The notes beneath the pieces are model-generated. The model worked only from the letters and a program-made list of their open reading frames with translations. It was not told the origin of the DNA and ran no database searches. Source: Arthrobacter sp. SX1312 (GTDB lineage Bacteria; Actinomycetota; Actinomycetes; Actinomycetales; Micrococcaceae). From it: 64,000 nucleotides of DNA. Positions within the stretch are counted from its first letter, which is position 1. Each line of letters opens with the position of its first letter. The stretch lies in the NCBI RefSeq assembly GCF_002929295.1, contig NZ_PJIM01000002.1:392191-456190 (forward strand). Direction: 5' to 3'. Positions 9,251 through 20,033 of the stretch are shown piece after piece. Made by a program: the position numbers and the translations under genes.

Positions 9251-10087
9251 TCAGACGAGGGAGCGGAGGACCTTCGCCGCGCCGTCGTCGTACACGCTGC
9301 CGGTGACCTCGGAGGCGACCGAGCGGACCTCGTCCGGCGCCTGCCCCATGGCGACGCCGCGCCCCGCCCACTGGAGCATCTCGATGTCGTTGCGGCCGTC
9401 GCCCACGGCGACCGTGTGCGCCCGGGAGGTGCCGAGGCGGTCCCTGAGGACCTCCAGGGCGCTGGCCTTCGTGACGCCCGCTGCGGCGATGTCGAGCCAC
9501 GCGGTCCAGCCCACCGAGTAGGTGACGCCGTGCAGGCCGATGGCTGCGACGGCCTCGCCGAACTCCTCGGCCGAACTGTCGGTGCTGAAGACCACGACGC
9601 GCACGGCGCGGGACTCGAGCATCTCCTCGAATCCGACGCTCTCCGCTTCCGAGCCGAAGCTCGCATCCTGGAAGCTCTCGGTCGAGAGGAACCTGCCGCG
9701 GTCGTCCTCCAGGGCGTACTTGGCGGACGGCAGGCGGTCCCGCAGCGCGCTGAGGGCCGGCCTGGGGTCGAAGGTCACGCGGTCGATGACCTCGAACCCC
9801 CCGGGGAGGGCCGCGTCGATCCTCAGCGTGACGCCCCCGTTGGAGCACACGGCATAGCCCCGCGTGATGCCGAGGAGCCCGATCACGGGCAGCGTGGCCC
9901 CGAGGGAGCGCCCCGTGGCGATGATGACGTCGTGCCCGGCTTCGATGACGGCCCGGGCGGCGTCGCGGACCTCGTCCGTCATGGCACCCTCGTGGTCCAC
10001 GAGGGTGCCGTCGACGTCGAGGGCGACCAGATGCTGTGTGCGGTTGTCCTGCCGGTCATCGATGCCGGCGTTGGTCAGAGTAGTCAT
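9251..10087 (-). CDS. HAD-superfamily (Cof-type) phosphatase
   Basis: A cytosolic phosphatase of the HAD IIB (Cof) group acting on sugar phosphates or related small molecules. Motif I DVDGTLVD lies near residue 24-31, motif II ATGR follows, and GDGRNDIEML near residue 215 is the characteristic Cof motif IV; a C2B-type cap lies between. Length 278. It follows serS on the same strand with a 34-bp gap, so serS-HAD may be one transcript. A second, diverged Cof phosphatase occurs at 28910-29719. The substrate is unknown. Confidence 0.87.
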   Translation of the reverse strand: MTTLTNAGIDDRQDNRTQHLVALDVDGTLVDHEGAMTDEVRDAARAVIEAGHDVIIATGRSLGATLPVIGLLGITRGYAVCSNGGVTLRIDAALPGGFEVIDRVTFDPRPALSALRDRLPSAKYALEDDRGRFLSTESFQDASFGSEAESVGFEEMLESRAVRVVVFSTDSSAEEFGEAVAAIGLHGVTYSVGWTAWLDIAAAGVTKASALEVLRDRLGTSRAHTVAVGDGRNDIEMLQWAGRGVAMGQAPDEVRSVASEVTGSVYDDGAAKVLRSLV

Positions 10088-10121
10088 ACCCCTTAGTGAA
10101 GCAGACGCCCCCGAGACGCGG

Positions 10122-11411
10122 CTAGCGTGGCGCCAGTACGGGAAGGATCTCCAGTCCGTTCAGGTACGGACGCAGGGCGGCGGGAACCGTCACCGAGCCG
10201 TCCGGGTTCTGGTGGTGCTCGAGGATCGCGACGATCCAGCGCGTGGTGGCGAGGGTCCCGTTGAGGGTCGCGACGGCGCGCGTGCCCTTCTGCCCGTCCC
10301 CGTCCCGGCGTTCGCGGATGTTCAGCCGGCGGGACTGGAAGGTGGTGCAGTTCGACGTCGAGGTCAGCTCGCGGTAGTCGCCCTGCGTGGGGACCCACGC
10401 CTCGCAGTCGAACTTGCGGGCGGCGGACATGCCGAGGTCGCCGGCCGCGGTGTCGATGACGCGGTAGGGCAGCTCCACCTTCGCGAGCATCTCCTCTTCC
10501 CAGGCCAGCATGCGCTCGTGCTCCGCGGGGGCGTCCTCCACCGTGGTGTAGGTGAACATCTCCACCTTGTTGAACTGGTGCACGCGGATGATCCCGCGGG
10601 TGTCCTTGCCGTGCGAGCCCGCCTCACGGCGGTAGCAGGACGACCAGCCCGCATAGCGGAGGGGACCCGCGCCGAGGTCGAGGATCTCGTCGGAGTGGTA
10701 TCCGGCGAGGGCGACCTCGGAGGTGCCCACCAGGTAGAGGTCGTCCGCCTCGAGCCGGTAGATCTCGGCGTCGTGGGCGATGTCGAAGCCGGTGCCCTGC
10801 ATGGTCTCGGGGCGGACGAGGGTGGGGGTGATCATGGGCGTGAACCCGGCCTCCATCGCCTGGTCCAGCGCCATCCGCAGCAGGGCCAGCTCCAGGCGCG
10901 CCCCCACGCCCTTCAGGAAGTAGAAGCGCGATCCGGAGACCTTGGCGCCCCGCTCCATGTCGATCGCCCCGATCAGCTCGCCGATCTCGAGGTGGTCACG
11001 GGGCTCGAAACCCTCGGCCGCGAAGTCGCGGGGGGTCCCGACCTTCCTGACGACCGCGTAGTCGTCCTCGCCACCCTCCGGCACGCCCTCCTGCACGAGG
11101 TTGGGGAGCTTCCGCAGCAGGGTCTCCTGGTCCGCCTTGGCCTCCTCGGATGCCGCTGCAGCGGCCTTCACGGCACCGGCGAGCTCCTTGACCTCGGCGA
11201 GCAGCGCCTGCTTCTCCTCACCCCTGGCCTGGGCGACCCTCTTGCCGAAGGCGTTCTGCTCGGCGCGGAGCGTCTCGTAGGCCGTCACGGCCTCACGGCG
11301 GCGCGTGTCGGCGGCGAGGACGGCGTCGACCAGCGACTCGTCCGCCCGGCGGGCACGCTGTGATGCTCGGAACTGCTCGGGATTCAGGCGGAGGTCGTTG
11401 ACGTCGATCAC
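10122..11411 (-). CDS. serS: Seryl-tRNA synthetase
   Basis: Class II aminoacyl-tRNA synthetase charging tRNA-Ser. The N-terminal coiled-coil arm (about residues 25-110, rich in Ala, Glu, Lys and Arg) precedes the catalytic core. Motif 2 lies around [21 protein letters not shown], and motif 3 around [17 protein letters not shown] near the C-terminus; [10 protein letters not shown] is the serine-binding region. Length 429 is standard. It is divergent from the lipid-kinase homologue across 67 bp. It may be co-transcribed with the HAD phosphatase downstream. Confidence 0.98.
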   Translation of the reverse strand: MIDVNDLRLNPEQFRASQRARRADESLVDAVLAADTRRREAVTAYETLRAEQNAFGKRVAQARGEEKQALLAEVKELAGAVKAAAAASEEAKADQETLLRKLPNLVQEGVPEGGEDDYAVVRKVGTPRDFAAEGFEPRDHLEIGELIGAIDMERGAKVSGSRFYFLKGVGARLELALLRMALDQAMEAGFTPMITPTLVRPETMQGTGFDIAHDAEIYRLEADDLYLVGTSEVALAGYHSDEILDLGAGPLRYAGWSSCYRREAGSHGKDTRGIIRVHQFNKVEMFTYTTVEDAPAEHERMLAWEEEMLAKVELPYRVIDTAAGDLGMSAARKFDCEAWVPTQGDYRELTSTSNCTTFQSRRLNIRERRDGDGQKGTRAVATLNGTLATTRWIVAILEHHQNPDGSVTVPAALRPYLNGLEILPVLAPR

Positions 11412-11478
11412 CCGCTAAGACTACCCAACCTCCGGTCCCCGCCCGGCCCGGCGGGACGGGCCGCTATTGTGGGTGATC

Positions 11479-12627
11479 ATGCGCCGCAAACTGCTCGCCG
11501 GGACCGCTGCGGCGTCCGCCGCCGTCGCATCCATCCAGTCCTACTGGTCCGTGCGACGCCTCCAGCAGACCCGGACGCCCACGGCGTCCGTCCATGAACC
11601 CGTACCGGTGGGCAGCGGGCCACAGCGTGTGGCCCTCGTCCTGAATCCCACCAAGCTGCAGGCCCACGCCGCGCGGGCGCTCGTGGAACAGGCGTGCTCC
11701 GATGCCGGCTGGACCCCTCCGCTCATCCTCGAGACCACGATCGCGGACCCGGGCACGGGCCAGGCGGAGCAGGCCCTGGCGGCCGGGGCGGACCTCGTGA
11801 TCGCCGCGGGCGGGGACGGGACGGTGCGCGCCGTCGCCCGGGCCCTCGCGCACCAGCCCGCGGCCCTCGGCCTGCTGCCGCTCGGGACCGGCAACCTGCT
11901 GGTGCGTAATCTCGGCCTGCCGTACAACGACGTCGCCGGGTGCCTCCGCCTCGCGCTGCACGGCTTCGAACGGCGGATCGACATGGGACGGATCACGCTC
12001 CGCAACGAGCACACGATGACGGTGTCGGAGTATCCCTTCCTCGTGATGGGCGGGATCGGCTTCGACGCGAGCGTCATGGCGGCCACCAAGGACGACCTCA
12101 AGGAGAAGTACGGCTGGCTCGCCTACAGCGAGGCCGGCATGCGGCACCTGCCCGGCAGGCGGCGGCGCATCTCGATCAGCCTGGACGGCCAGCCCCCGCA
12201 GACCCGGAAGGTGCGCAGCCTCCTCGTGGCCAACTGCGGGAAGCTGCCGGCCGGCGTGGACTTCGTGCCCGACGCGCGGATCGACGACGGCTACCTCGAC
12301 GTCGTGGTGCTCAGTCCGCGGAGCCTGCTCGGCTGGACCTTCATGGCCGCGAAGATCCTCCTCCGGCACCGCGGCGGCATCCCCGTCATCAGCTACTACC
12401 GCGCCCGGGAGGTCACCGTGTGGTCCGGGGAACCGATCGCCACGCAGCTCGACGGCGACGCCTCGGGGACGGTCACGTCGATGACGGCCCGCGCGGATCC
12501 GGGTGCCCTGATGGTGCGGGTGCCGCCTCCGGTGCCCGGACCACCGGGGTCCGCTCCGGCCCTGTCGCTCCCGTCCTGGCGGCGACCGCCGCTCCCCGCA
12601 GGACAGGAGTCCCGCGGCCGCTCCTAG
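11479..12627 (+). CDS. Diacylglycerol kinase-family lipid kinase
   Basis: Contains the DAGK catalytic domain: NPTKLQ near residue 56 and the nucleotide-binding GGDGT at 111-115, then PLGTGNLLVRNLGLP. The C-terminal beta-sandwich half is complete, with DARIDDGYLDVVVL and a final substrate segment. A short N-terminal segment (about 5-20) is weakly hydrophobic. I place the start at ATG 11479, not the TTG 12 bp upstream: TATTGT at 11465-11470 could be a -10, which would make the message leaderless. It overlaps the convergent small acidic gene by 4 bp at the stop codons. The lipid substrate is unknown; members of this family make phosphatidic acid or related phospholipid precursors. Confidence 0.85.
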   Translation: MRRKLLAGTAAASAAVASIQSYWSVRRLQQTRTPTASVHEPVPVGSGPQRVALVLNPTKLQAHAARALVEQACSDAGWTPPLILETTIADPGTGQAEQALAAGADLVIAAGGDGTVRAVARALAHQPAALGLLPLGTGNLLVRNLGLPYNDVAGCLRLALHGFERRIDMGRITLRNEHTMTVSEYPFLVMGGIGFDASVMAATKDDLKEKYGWLAYSEAGMRHLPGRRRRISISLDGQPPQTRKVRSLLVANCGKLPAGVDFVPDARIDDGYLDVVVLSPRSLLGWTFMAAKILLRHRGGIPVISYYRAREVTVWSGEPIATQLDGDASGTVTSMTARADPGALMVRVPPPVPGPPGSAPALSLPSWRRPPLPAGQESRGRS

Positions 12628-12956
12628 CGGTCGCGGTCGGTGTATCCGCCCTCGCCCTCGGGCGTATCGACGAGCGGCTTGTCCTTGTCGGTGTACTCGC
12701 CCTCCTCGGCCGGGTTCTCGGCGGAGGTGTACCCGCCCGACCCGCCTGCGGGTTCGGCACTGGTGTAGTGGCCCTCGTCCTCGACGGCGTCCCCGGCCGA
12801 CCCGCCCTCGGCCTGCTCGTTGATCAGCGCCTGCTCCTCCGCGAAGCGGAGATCGTTGCCCTGGTCGCCGGCGTCGCCGTGCCAGTTGGGATCCGACGTC
12901 GAGCCGTCACCCTTGTTGGGGTTCACGATGTGTCCTTCGTGCGAGTTCTCGGTCAT
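12624..12956 (-). CDS. Small acidic repeat-containing hypothetical protein
   Basis: A 110-residue, very acidic, Gly/Ser-rich protein with no hydrophobic core. It carries short imperfect repeats in its second half: YTSAE occurs twice, followed by YTDKD and YTDRD. It is probably intrinsically disordered. ATG 12956 is preferred over an ATG 15 bp upstream because AAAGG lies 7 nt before it. The leader GGCAGCATCATGA is close to that of the unrelated small gene at 21433. I do not recognise a named family; such proteins are common and poorly described in Arthrobacter relatives. Stop codons overlap those of the convergent lipid kinase (CTAG). Confidence 0.7.
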   Translation of the reverse strand: MTENSHEGHIVNPNKGDGSTSDPNWHGDAGDQGNDLRFAEEQALINEQAEGGSAGDAVEDEGHYTSAEPAGGSGGYTSAENPAEEGEYTDKDKPLVDTPEGEGGYTDRDR

Positions 12957-13043
12957 GATGCTGCCTTTCATCGGAGGATGCGCTCCTCGTTGGGCGCCCG
13001 CTGCCAGCGTACTGAGGAACGGGATGGTTGGAAATGCTCGGTG

Positions 13044-14018
13044 TCAGTCGCGCAGCAGTTCCTGCACGGCCTTCTCCGAGGCCGAGTAGGAGGTGATGGG
13101 GATGACCTCGCCGCTCATGAAACGATCGACGAGCCGCGGGTCCACGTAGGAGCTCCTGGCCACCGTGGGCGTGTTGCCGAGGTGGTCGGCGACGGCCCGC
13201 ATGGTGGCACTGACCGCCTTCTGGCGGGCCGTGCGGGTCGTGGCAGCGAGATCCTCCCTGGCGAGGGCCATGGCGGCGACGACGGTGGCCTGCCACGTCC
13301 GGAAGTCCTTGGCGGTGAACGGCCCGCCCGTGACCTGCCGCAGGAACTCGTTGAGCTGGGAGCCGTCCACGTGGTGCCATACGCCGTCCTCGGTCCGGTG
13401 GGCGAGGACGGTGTCGGGGTCCTCGCGCTCCAGCATCGGACGCAGCGCCTCGGCGAGGTCCTCGTCCTCCAGGCGGGTGTCCCACTGCTGGCCGCTCTTG
13501 CCGGGGAAGTCGAACAGGATGACGTCCCCCTGGACGGTGCAGTGCTCCACCAGCAGCGTCGTGACGCCGAAGGACCCGTTGGCCTCCGCGTACTGGGCCG
13601 ACCCGATCCTCAGGGCACCGGCGTCGACGATCCGGAGCGCGGCCGCGAAGGCGCGCTCCCTGGACACCCCGTCGCTGCGCAGGTGCTGGGTGATGGCACG
13701 GCGGGCACTCGGCAGTTTCGCGCCGAAGTCCAGGGCGCGGTCGAACTTCTCGCGGTCCTTCTGCTCCCGCCACGCCGGGTGGTACATGTACTGCCGCCGG
13801 CCGGCGTCGTCCGTCCCGATGGCCTGGACGTGGCCGTTGGGGTAGGGCGCGATCCACACGTCCTTCCACGCCGGCGGGATCACCAGGTCCCTGATGCGCT
13901 GCACCTCGTCGGGGTCCCGGAGCGGCGCGCCGTCCGGCGCACGGTAGCTGAAGCCCTTGCCGTGCCGGCGGCGGGTGATACCGGGCCTGCGCGTATTGCT
14001 GCGCCGCAAACGAGCCAT
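13044..14018 (-). CDS. DNA topoisomerase IB (poxvirus/bacterial type)
   Basis: Relaxes supercoils through a 3'-phosphotyrosine intermediate. The protein is 324 residues, the normal bacterial size. The N-terminal domain (about 1-95) is followed by the catalytic domain with the basic residues of the tyrosine-recombinase-like fold (KLPSARRAI, TAKDFRTWQA) and the nucleophile Tyr291 in ARSSYVDPRLVD. The very basic N-terminus (MARLRRSNTRRPG) is typical. It follows pheA's minus-strand neighbourhood with a 44-bp gap. These enzymes are non-essential and scattered in actinobacteria. Confidence 0.93.
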   Translation of the reverse strand: MARLRRSNTRRPGITRRRHGKGFSYRAPDGAPLRDPDEVQRIRDLVIPPAWKDVWIAPYPNGHVQAIGTDDAGRRQYMYHPAWREQKDREKFDRALDFGAKLPSARRAITQHLRSDGVSRERAFAAALRIVDAGALRIGSAQYAEANGSFGVTTLLVEHCTVQGDVILFDFPGKSGQQWDTRLEDEDLAEALRPMLEREDPDTVLAHRTEDGVWHHVDGSQLNEFLRQVTGGPFTAKDFRTWQATVVAAMALAREDLAATTRTARQKAVSATMRAVADHLGNTPTVARSSYVDPRLVDRFMSGEVIPITSYSASEKAVQELLRD

Positions 14019-14062
14019 CGTGGAACCAGCCTTCGGTGGGAGGAGGACCTTCGATACTAAGC

Positions 14063-15043
14063 CTACTGTGTTTCAGCTCCTCCTCGCTCGGCGCCCTCCC
14101 GGCCCCGGACGATGTCCTCCAGCCAGGCGTCGGCAGCCCCGAAGGCGTCGTCGGAGGTGTGGCGCTCCACGGCCGGGGAGCGCCGGTCGGCGCGGGCGTA
14201 CGAGCCGAGGAACCGCAGGTCGGGGCTGATGCGGTGCAGGCCCTTGAGGGCGTCGGCCACCCGGGCGTCCTCGACGTGGCCGTCGGCGTCCACGCTGAAG
14301 AAGTAGTCGCCGAGGAACTGCCCCGTGGGCCGCGACTCGATACGGCTCAGATTCACGCCCCGGGCCGCGAACTGGTCGAGGATCTGCATGAGGGCGCCGG
14401 GGTGGTCCTCCGGCAGCGGGATCACGAGAGTGGTCTTGTCGGCTCCCGTGCGCGGGGGCAGGGCGTCCGGCCTGCCCACCAGGATGAAGCGGGTGACGGC
14501 GTCGGTGACGTCCCCGATGTCCGTGGCGAGCACGGCGAGGCCGAGGCGTTCGGCGACGAGGGGCGAGCAGATCGCCGCGTCGTAGCCGTGATCGTCGCCG
14601 GCGAGCCCGAAGGCGGCCGCCGCGGTCGACGACGACGGGAAGTACTCGGCCTCCCGCACGTGCGCGTCGACCCAGTTCCTGCACTGCGCCCAGGCGTGCC
14701 CGTGCGTCGCGATGCGCCGGACCGCGTCCAGCGCGGTGCCCGGCCGGGCGGCGAGGACGAAGGTGATGGGCACGAGCTCCTCGCGCAGGATGCGCAGCGG
14801 CTCCCCCACCGCGATGGCGTCCAGGGTCGCGCTCACCCCGCCCTCGACCGAGTTCTCGATGGGCACCATCGCAGCGTCGACGGAACGCGCGCGGACGGCG
14901 TCGAGCGCCGCCCCCACCGTCACGGCAGGGACGCGGCGCGCGGCGTCGGCGCCCGGCACCTGGAGCAGGGCGGCCTCGGTGAAGGTCCCCTCGGGCCCCA
15001 GGTAGGCGTAGGAGGGACCGTCCGTCCGGGCGGGGCCGCTCAC
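14063..15043 (-). CDS. pheA: Prephenate dehydratase
   Basis: Converts prephenate to phenylpyruvate for phenylalanine synthesis. YLGPEGTFTEAAL is near the start, IENSVEGGVSATLD and the catalytic TRFILVGR motif follow, and the C-terminal ACT domain (about 200-285) contains GALMQILDQFAARGVNLSRIESRP, the phenylalanine-binding ESRP, so feedback control is expected. The start is GTG 15043, which overlaps the rhodanese stop by 4 bp (GTGA), giving 326 residues. It is a stand-alone dehydratase, with no chorismate mutase fused. A Glu/Arg-rich tail of about 35 residues follows the ACT domain. Confidence 0.94.
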   Translation of the reverse strand: MSGPARTDGPSYAYLGPEGTFTEAALLQVPGADAARRVPAVTVGAALDAVRARSVDAAMVPIENSVEGGVSATLDAIAVGEPLRILREELVPITFVLAARPGTALDAVRRIATHGHAWAQCRNWVDAHVREAEYFPSSSTAAAAFGLAGDDHGYDAAICSPLVAERLGLAVLATDIGDVTDAVTRFILVGRPDALPPRTGADKTTLVIPLPEDHPGALMQILDQFAARGVNLSRIESRPTGQFLGDYFFSVDADGHVEDARVADALKGLHRISPDLRFLGSYARADRRSPAVERHTSDDAFGAADAWLEDIVRGREGAERGGAETQ

Positions 15044-15366
15044 AGGACCGTGGGCTCGCCGCCCACCTCGGACACCATCGGCTTCCCGGCCTCGAGCCAG
15101 GCGCCCATGCCCCCGCTCACGTTGACGGCCGTGTAGCCGTTCCCCTCCAGCCATTCGGCGGCGCGCTGCGACCTGCCCCCGCTGCGGCAGATCACGTGCA
15201 GGTCCTCGTCCGGATCCAGTTCCCCGAGCCGGGCGGGCAGCTCCCCGAGGGGGACGTGCAGCGCGCCGGCCACGTGCCCGGCCTCCCATTCGTACTGCTC
15301 GCGGACGTCGAGGATGCGCGCGTCGTCGGGTACTGCCGTCACCGGTACGTTCTCGATTTCGCTCAT
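15040..15366 (-). CDS. Single-domain rhodanese-like protein
   Basis: A 108-residue single rhodanese domain, likely a thiosulfate or persulfide sulfurtransferase in the cytosol. The active-site loop is CRSGGRSQRA with the catalytic cysteine, and LDVREQYEWEAGHV is the family's N-terminal motif. It is followed at once by pheA with overlapping stop and start, so the two are translationally coupled. No metabolic link between them is established; the pairing may simply be an operon of convenience. It is divergent from the amidase, with 83 bp between. Confidence 0.9.
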   Translation of the reverse strand: MSEIENVPVTAVPDDARILDVREQYEWEAGHVAGALHVPLGELPARLGELDPDEDLHVICRSGGRSQRAAEWLEGNGYTAVNVSGGMGAWLEAGKPMVSEVGGEPTVL

Positions 15367-15449
15367 GCACCCACCTTTTCACGGGGCGGCGGGGCGTCGC
15401 TATTGCTACGGTCCGCCCCGCCCTGCGGCGGCTCCTATAGTGGTCCCTG

Positions 15450-16844
15450 ATGAGCGAACTCCACGAACTCTCCGCACTCACCCTCCGGGACGCCCTGGCG
15501 CGCGGCGCCGCCGGCGCCCGGGAGGTCACCGAGCACTTCCTCCGCCGGATCGACGCCCTGGACCCCGAGCTCGGCTCGTTCGTCACGGTCACGCACGACG
15601 ACGCCCTCCGCGCCGCCGACAACGCCGATCGCGTCCGCGCCTCGGGTGCGGCCCTCGGCCCCCTGCACGGCATGCCCCTCGCCCACAAGGACCTCACCGA
15701 CGTCGCCGGCGTGCGGACCACGCTGGGTACGGCCGCCCTCGACCACGCCGTCGCCGGGCAGGACGCCCCGCTCGCCGCGGTGCTGCGCCGGGCCGGGGCC
15801 GTCAGCCTCGGCAAGACCCAGGTGCCCGAGTTCGGGCTGAGCTGCTACAGCGAGAACCGCATCGCCCCGCCGGCCCGCAACCCCCTCGACCGCCGGCTCA
15901 GCCCGGGCGGCTCCTCCGGCGGCAGCGCCGCGGCGGTGGCGGCGCGGTTGATCCCGTTCGCGCCCGGGACGGACGGCGGCGGATCCATCCGCATCCCCGC
16001 GGCCGCCACCGGCCTGGTGGGCCTCAAGCCGAACCGGGGCCGGGTGCCGTCGGGATCCGGGCAGGCCGATCTCGGCCAGTTCGTCGTCGCCGGCCCCCTC
16101 GCCCACTCCGCGGTGGACGCCGGGCTGCTGCTCGATGCACTGGTGCAGGAACCGAACTACCGGCCCACGAGCGCGGCGTCCCGCTACCCGGGCTCCTTCA
16201 CGGACGCGGCCCTGCGGGCCGAGGGGCGCTTCCGGATCGGCGTCAGCACGGCGTCGCCCTTCGCCCGGGCCATGGAGATCGGCCTCGACAGCGCCGCCAC
16301 GGACGCGTTCACCGCCGGCATCGGGACGCTGCAGCGCGCCGGCCACGACCTCGTGGAGGCCGACCTCACCTACGACCCGCGCTACCACGACGCCTTCCAG
16401 CTCGTCTGGACGGCCGGACTGGCCACGGCCCCGATCCCCGACGACCGCGAGGACCGCCTGACGGACATCACGCGGGTGCTGCGGCGCCGGGCCCTCGGAC
16501 GCAGCGCGGCCGACCTCGCAGGCGCCGTCGACGTGCTGCGGCTGTTCGAGCACGACACCATCGAGCAGTACTCCCGCTACGACATGATCCTCACACCGGC
16601 GCTCGCCATGACCCCGCGACCGATCGGCTGGTACACCGACGCCGACGGCGACACCGACTACGTGCGGCAGTGCCAGTACTCGCCCTACACCTCGATGGTG
16701 AACGTCTGCGGCCTGCCCGCCGTCACCGTCCCGACCCTGCGCCTGCCCGACGGCCTGTCGATGAGCGTGCAGCTCATCGGCAGGCCCGGGGAGGAGGCGC
16801 AACTGCTCGCCGCGGCGGCGCACATCGAGGCACATCGGCAGTAG
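15450..16844 (+). CDS. Amidase-signature family enzyme
   Basis: Hydrolyses an amide by the Ser-cis-Ser-Lys mechanism. The triad region is complete: the catalytic lysine in LAHKDL, SPGGSSGGSAAA, and GTDGGGSIRIPA with the nucleophile. Length 464 is normal. The C-terminus lacks the GatA-specific partners, and no gatB or gatC is near, so this is a stand-alone amidase rather than the tRNA amidotransferase. The substrate is unknown. The POT transporter starts 46 bp downstream, so the two may be co-transcribed, which would suit a peptide or amide scavenging role; that link is inference. Confidence 0.9.
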   Translation: MSELHELSALTLRDALARGAAGAREVTEHFLRRIDALDPELGSFVTVTHDDALRAADNADRVRASGAALGPLHGMPLAHKDLTDVAGVRTTLGTAALDHAVAGQDAPLAAVLRRAGAVSLGKTQVPEFGLSCYSENRIAPPARNPLDRRLSPGGSSGGSAAAVAARLIPFAPGTDGGGSIRIPAAATGLVGLKPNRGRVPSGSGQADLGQFVVAGPLAHSAVDAGLLLDALVQEPNYRPTSAASRYPGSFTDAALRAEGRFRIGVSTASPFARAMEIGLDSAATDAFTAGIGTLQRAGHDLVEADLTYDPRYHDAFQLVWTAGLATAPIPDDREDRLTDITRVLRRRALGRSAADLAGAVDVLRLFEHDTIEQYSRYDMILTPALAMTPRPIGWYTDADGDTDYVRQCQYSPYTSMVNVCGLPAVTVPTLRLPDGLSMSVQLIGRPGEEAQLLAAAAHIEAHRQ

Positions 16845-16865
16845 TTCCGCGACTTTGCATCCCCC

Positions 16866-16881
16866 GGTGCCGCGCGGCACC
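16866..16881. repeat. 16-bp perfect palindrome before the peptide transporter
   Basis: GGTGCCGCGCGGCACC is its own reverse complement and ends one base before the ATGGAAAG that carries the transporter's ribosome site. It could be an operator, or a hairpin masking the site in mRNA. No T-run follows, so it is not an obvious terminator. Confidence 0.5.
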
Positions 16882-16890
16882 ATGGAAAGA

Positions 16891-18354
<1,464 letters not shown>

Positions 18355-18367
18355 CTCCGGCCCCTCC

Positions 18368-18408
18368 GCGACAGGACCCTCTCCGGCCGCCGGGGGGGGT
18401 CCTGTTGC
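18368..18408 (+). terminator. Terminator after the POT transporter
   Basis: ACAGGACCC (18371-18379) pairs with GGGTCCTGT (18397-18405); a G-U and two further GC pairs extend the stem outwards to 12 bp. It begins 13 bp after the stop codon. Confidence 0.8.
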
Positions 18409-18509
18409 GTGGATGCCCCCGATCCCACAGACTTCTACCCACCGGTAACATCCGTACCGGCAGATGCAGGATCCCTGCAGGGAAGCGTTGAGAGATCAAA
18501 GGAGATCGC

Positions 18510-20033
18510 GTGTCGAACCTCGCCAACAACCTCGTGGCCACTGCGACGAGGAGCCCCGCGGCGGTGGCCATCAAGCTCGACGACGTCGAGGTCACCTTCG
18601 GCGCCCTCGAGGCGCTCAGCCAGAAGGTCGCCACGCTCCTCGCGGAGCACGGGGTGCAGCGCGGCGACCGCGTGGCCCTGATCATGCCGAATATTCCTCA
18701 GATGGCATTCGTCTACTACGGGGTCCTCCGGGCCGGCGCCGTCGTCGTCCCGCTGAACCCTCTCCTCAAGGGGCGCGAGGTCGCCTACCACCTCACCGAC
18801 TCGGGCGCGAAGCTCGTGTTCGCATGGGAGGGCATCATCGCCGAGGCGCAGGCCGGCGCCGAGGGCTCCGGTGCCGGGACGGGCGGGGACGTCGCCGTCG
18901 TGACGGTCGACGGCGGCGCCTTCATGCAGCGCGTCTCCGCGGCCGAGCCGACCCCGGGCGTCGTCGAACTCGACGGCGAGGACACCGCCGTGGTGCTGTA
19001 CACCTCCGGGACCACTGGGCGGCCCAAGGGCGCCACGCTCTCCCACGCCAACCTCTCCCGGAACACGGAGATCTCCCGCGACCTCATGGGCACGAAGGAG
19101 GGCGAGGTCCTCTTCGGGGGGCTCCCGTTCTTCCACATCTTCGGGCAGACCTGCGCGCTGAACGCCGCGGTGCTCACGGGCGCCACCGTGACCCTGCTCC
19201 CCCGCTTCGAGCCCGGCAAGGCGCTCGAGATCATCCAGCGGGACCGCGTGACGATCTTCGAGGGCGTCCCCACCATGTACGTCGCGATGCTGCGCCACCC
19301 GGGCGTCACCGGCACGGACCTCTCCTCCGTCCGCGTGGCCGTGTCCGGCGGGTCCGCGCTGCCGGTCGAGGTGCTGCACGAGTTCGAGCGTGTGTTCGGG
19401 GCGGACCTGCTGGAGGGCTACGGCCTGTCCGAGACCTCGCCGATCGTGAGCTTCAACCGCGTGGGACAACTCCGCAAGCCCGGTTCCATCGGCACCCCGG
19501 TGGACGGCGTCGAGGTGAGGATGCTCGACCCGCAGGGCACCGAGGTGCCCCAGGGCGAGGTGGGAGAACTCGCCGTGCGCGGCCACTGCGTGATGAAGGG
19601 CTACTGGGAGAACGCGGACGCCACCGAGGCCGCCATCCCCGACGGCTGGTTCCGCACGGGGGACCTCGCGCGCGTGGACGAGGACGGCCTCCTCTTCATC
19701 GTGGACCGCAAGAAGGACGTGATCCTCCGCGGGGGTTACAACGTGTACCCGCGGGAGGTCGAGGAGGTCCTGTACGAGCACCCCGCGGTGGCGGAAGCCG
19801 CGGTGATCGGCGTGCCGGACGACCTGCACGGGGAGGAGATCGTCGCGGTCGTCGGCGTCCGGGCCGAGCACGCACCCGCCGATGACGCCGCCCGCGAGGC
19901 CCTCGCGGCGGAGATCATCGCCTTCGCGAAGGAGCGCGTGGCCGCCTACAAGTACCCGCGCCGCGTAGTGCTCGTCGAGGCGCTGCCCAAGGGACCCACG
20001 GGCAAGATCCTCAAGCGCGAGATCACGGTCTAG
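18510..20033 (+). CDS. Acyl-CoA synthetase (long-chain fatty-acid-CoA ligase type)
   Basis: AMP-forming ligase that activates a carboxylic acid to its CoA thioester. The AMP-binding P-loop YTSGTTGRPKGA, the GYGLSETSP motif and the hinge/C-terminal DRKKDVILRGGYNVYPREVEE are all present, as is the catalytic lysine near the end in GPTGKILKRE. Length 507 is within the family. Start GTG 18510 has AAAGGAG upstream. Chain length and exact acid are unknown. It is convergent with glycerate kinase, and the two stop codons overlap by 4 bp. Confidence 0.92.
   Translation: MSNLANNLVATATRSPAAVAIKLDDVEVTFGALEALSQKVATLLAEHGVQRGDRVALIMPNIPQMAFVYYGVLRAGAVVVPLNPLLKGREVAYHLTDSGAKLVFAWEGIIAEAQAGAEGSGAGTGGDVAVVTVDGGAFMQRVSAAEPTPGVVELDGEDTAVVLYTSGTTGRPKGATLSHANLSRNTEISRDLMGTKEGEVLFGGLPFFHIFGQTCALNAAVLTGATVTLLPRFEPGKALEIIQRDRVTIFEGVPTMYVAMLRHPGVTGTDLSSVRVAVSGGSALPVEVLHEFERVFGADLLEGYGLSETSPIVSFNRVGQLRKPGSIGTPVDGVEVRMLDPQGTEVPQGEVGELAVRGHCVMKGYWENADATEAAIPDGWFRTGDLARVDEDGLLFIVDRKKDVILRGGYNVYPREVEEVLYEHPAVAEAAVIGVPDDLHGEEIVAVVGVRAEHAPADDAAREALAAEIIAFAKERVAAYKYPRRVVLVEALPKGPTGKILKREITV

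Noticed and set aside
15450-16844. GatA subunit of the tRNA amidotransferase
   Set aside because: No gatB or gatC nearby and substrate regions differ; it is a stand-alone amidase.
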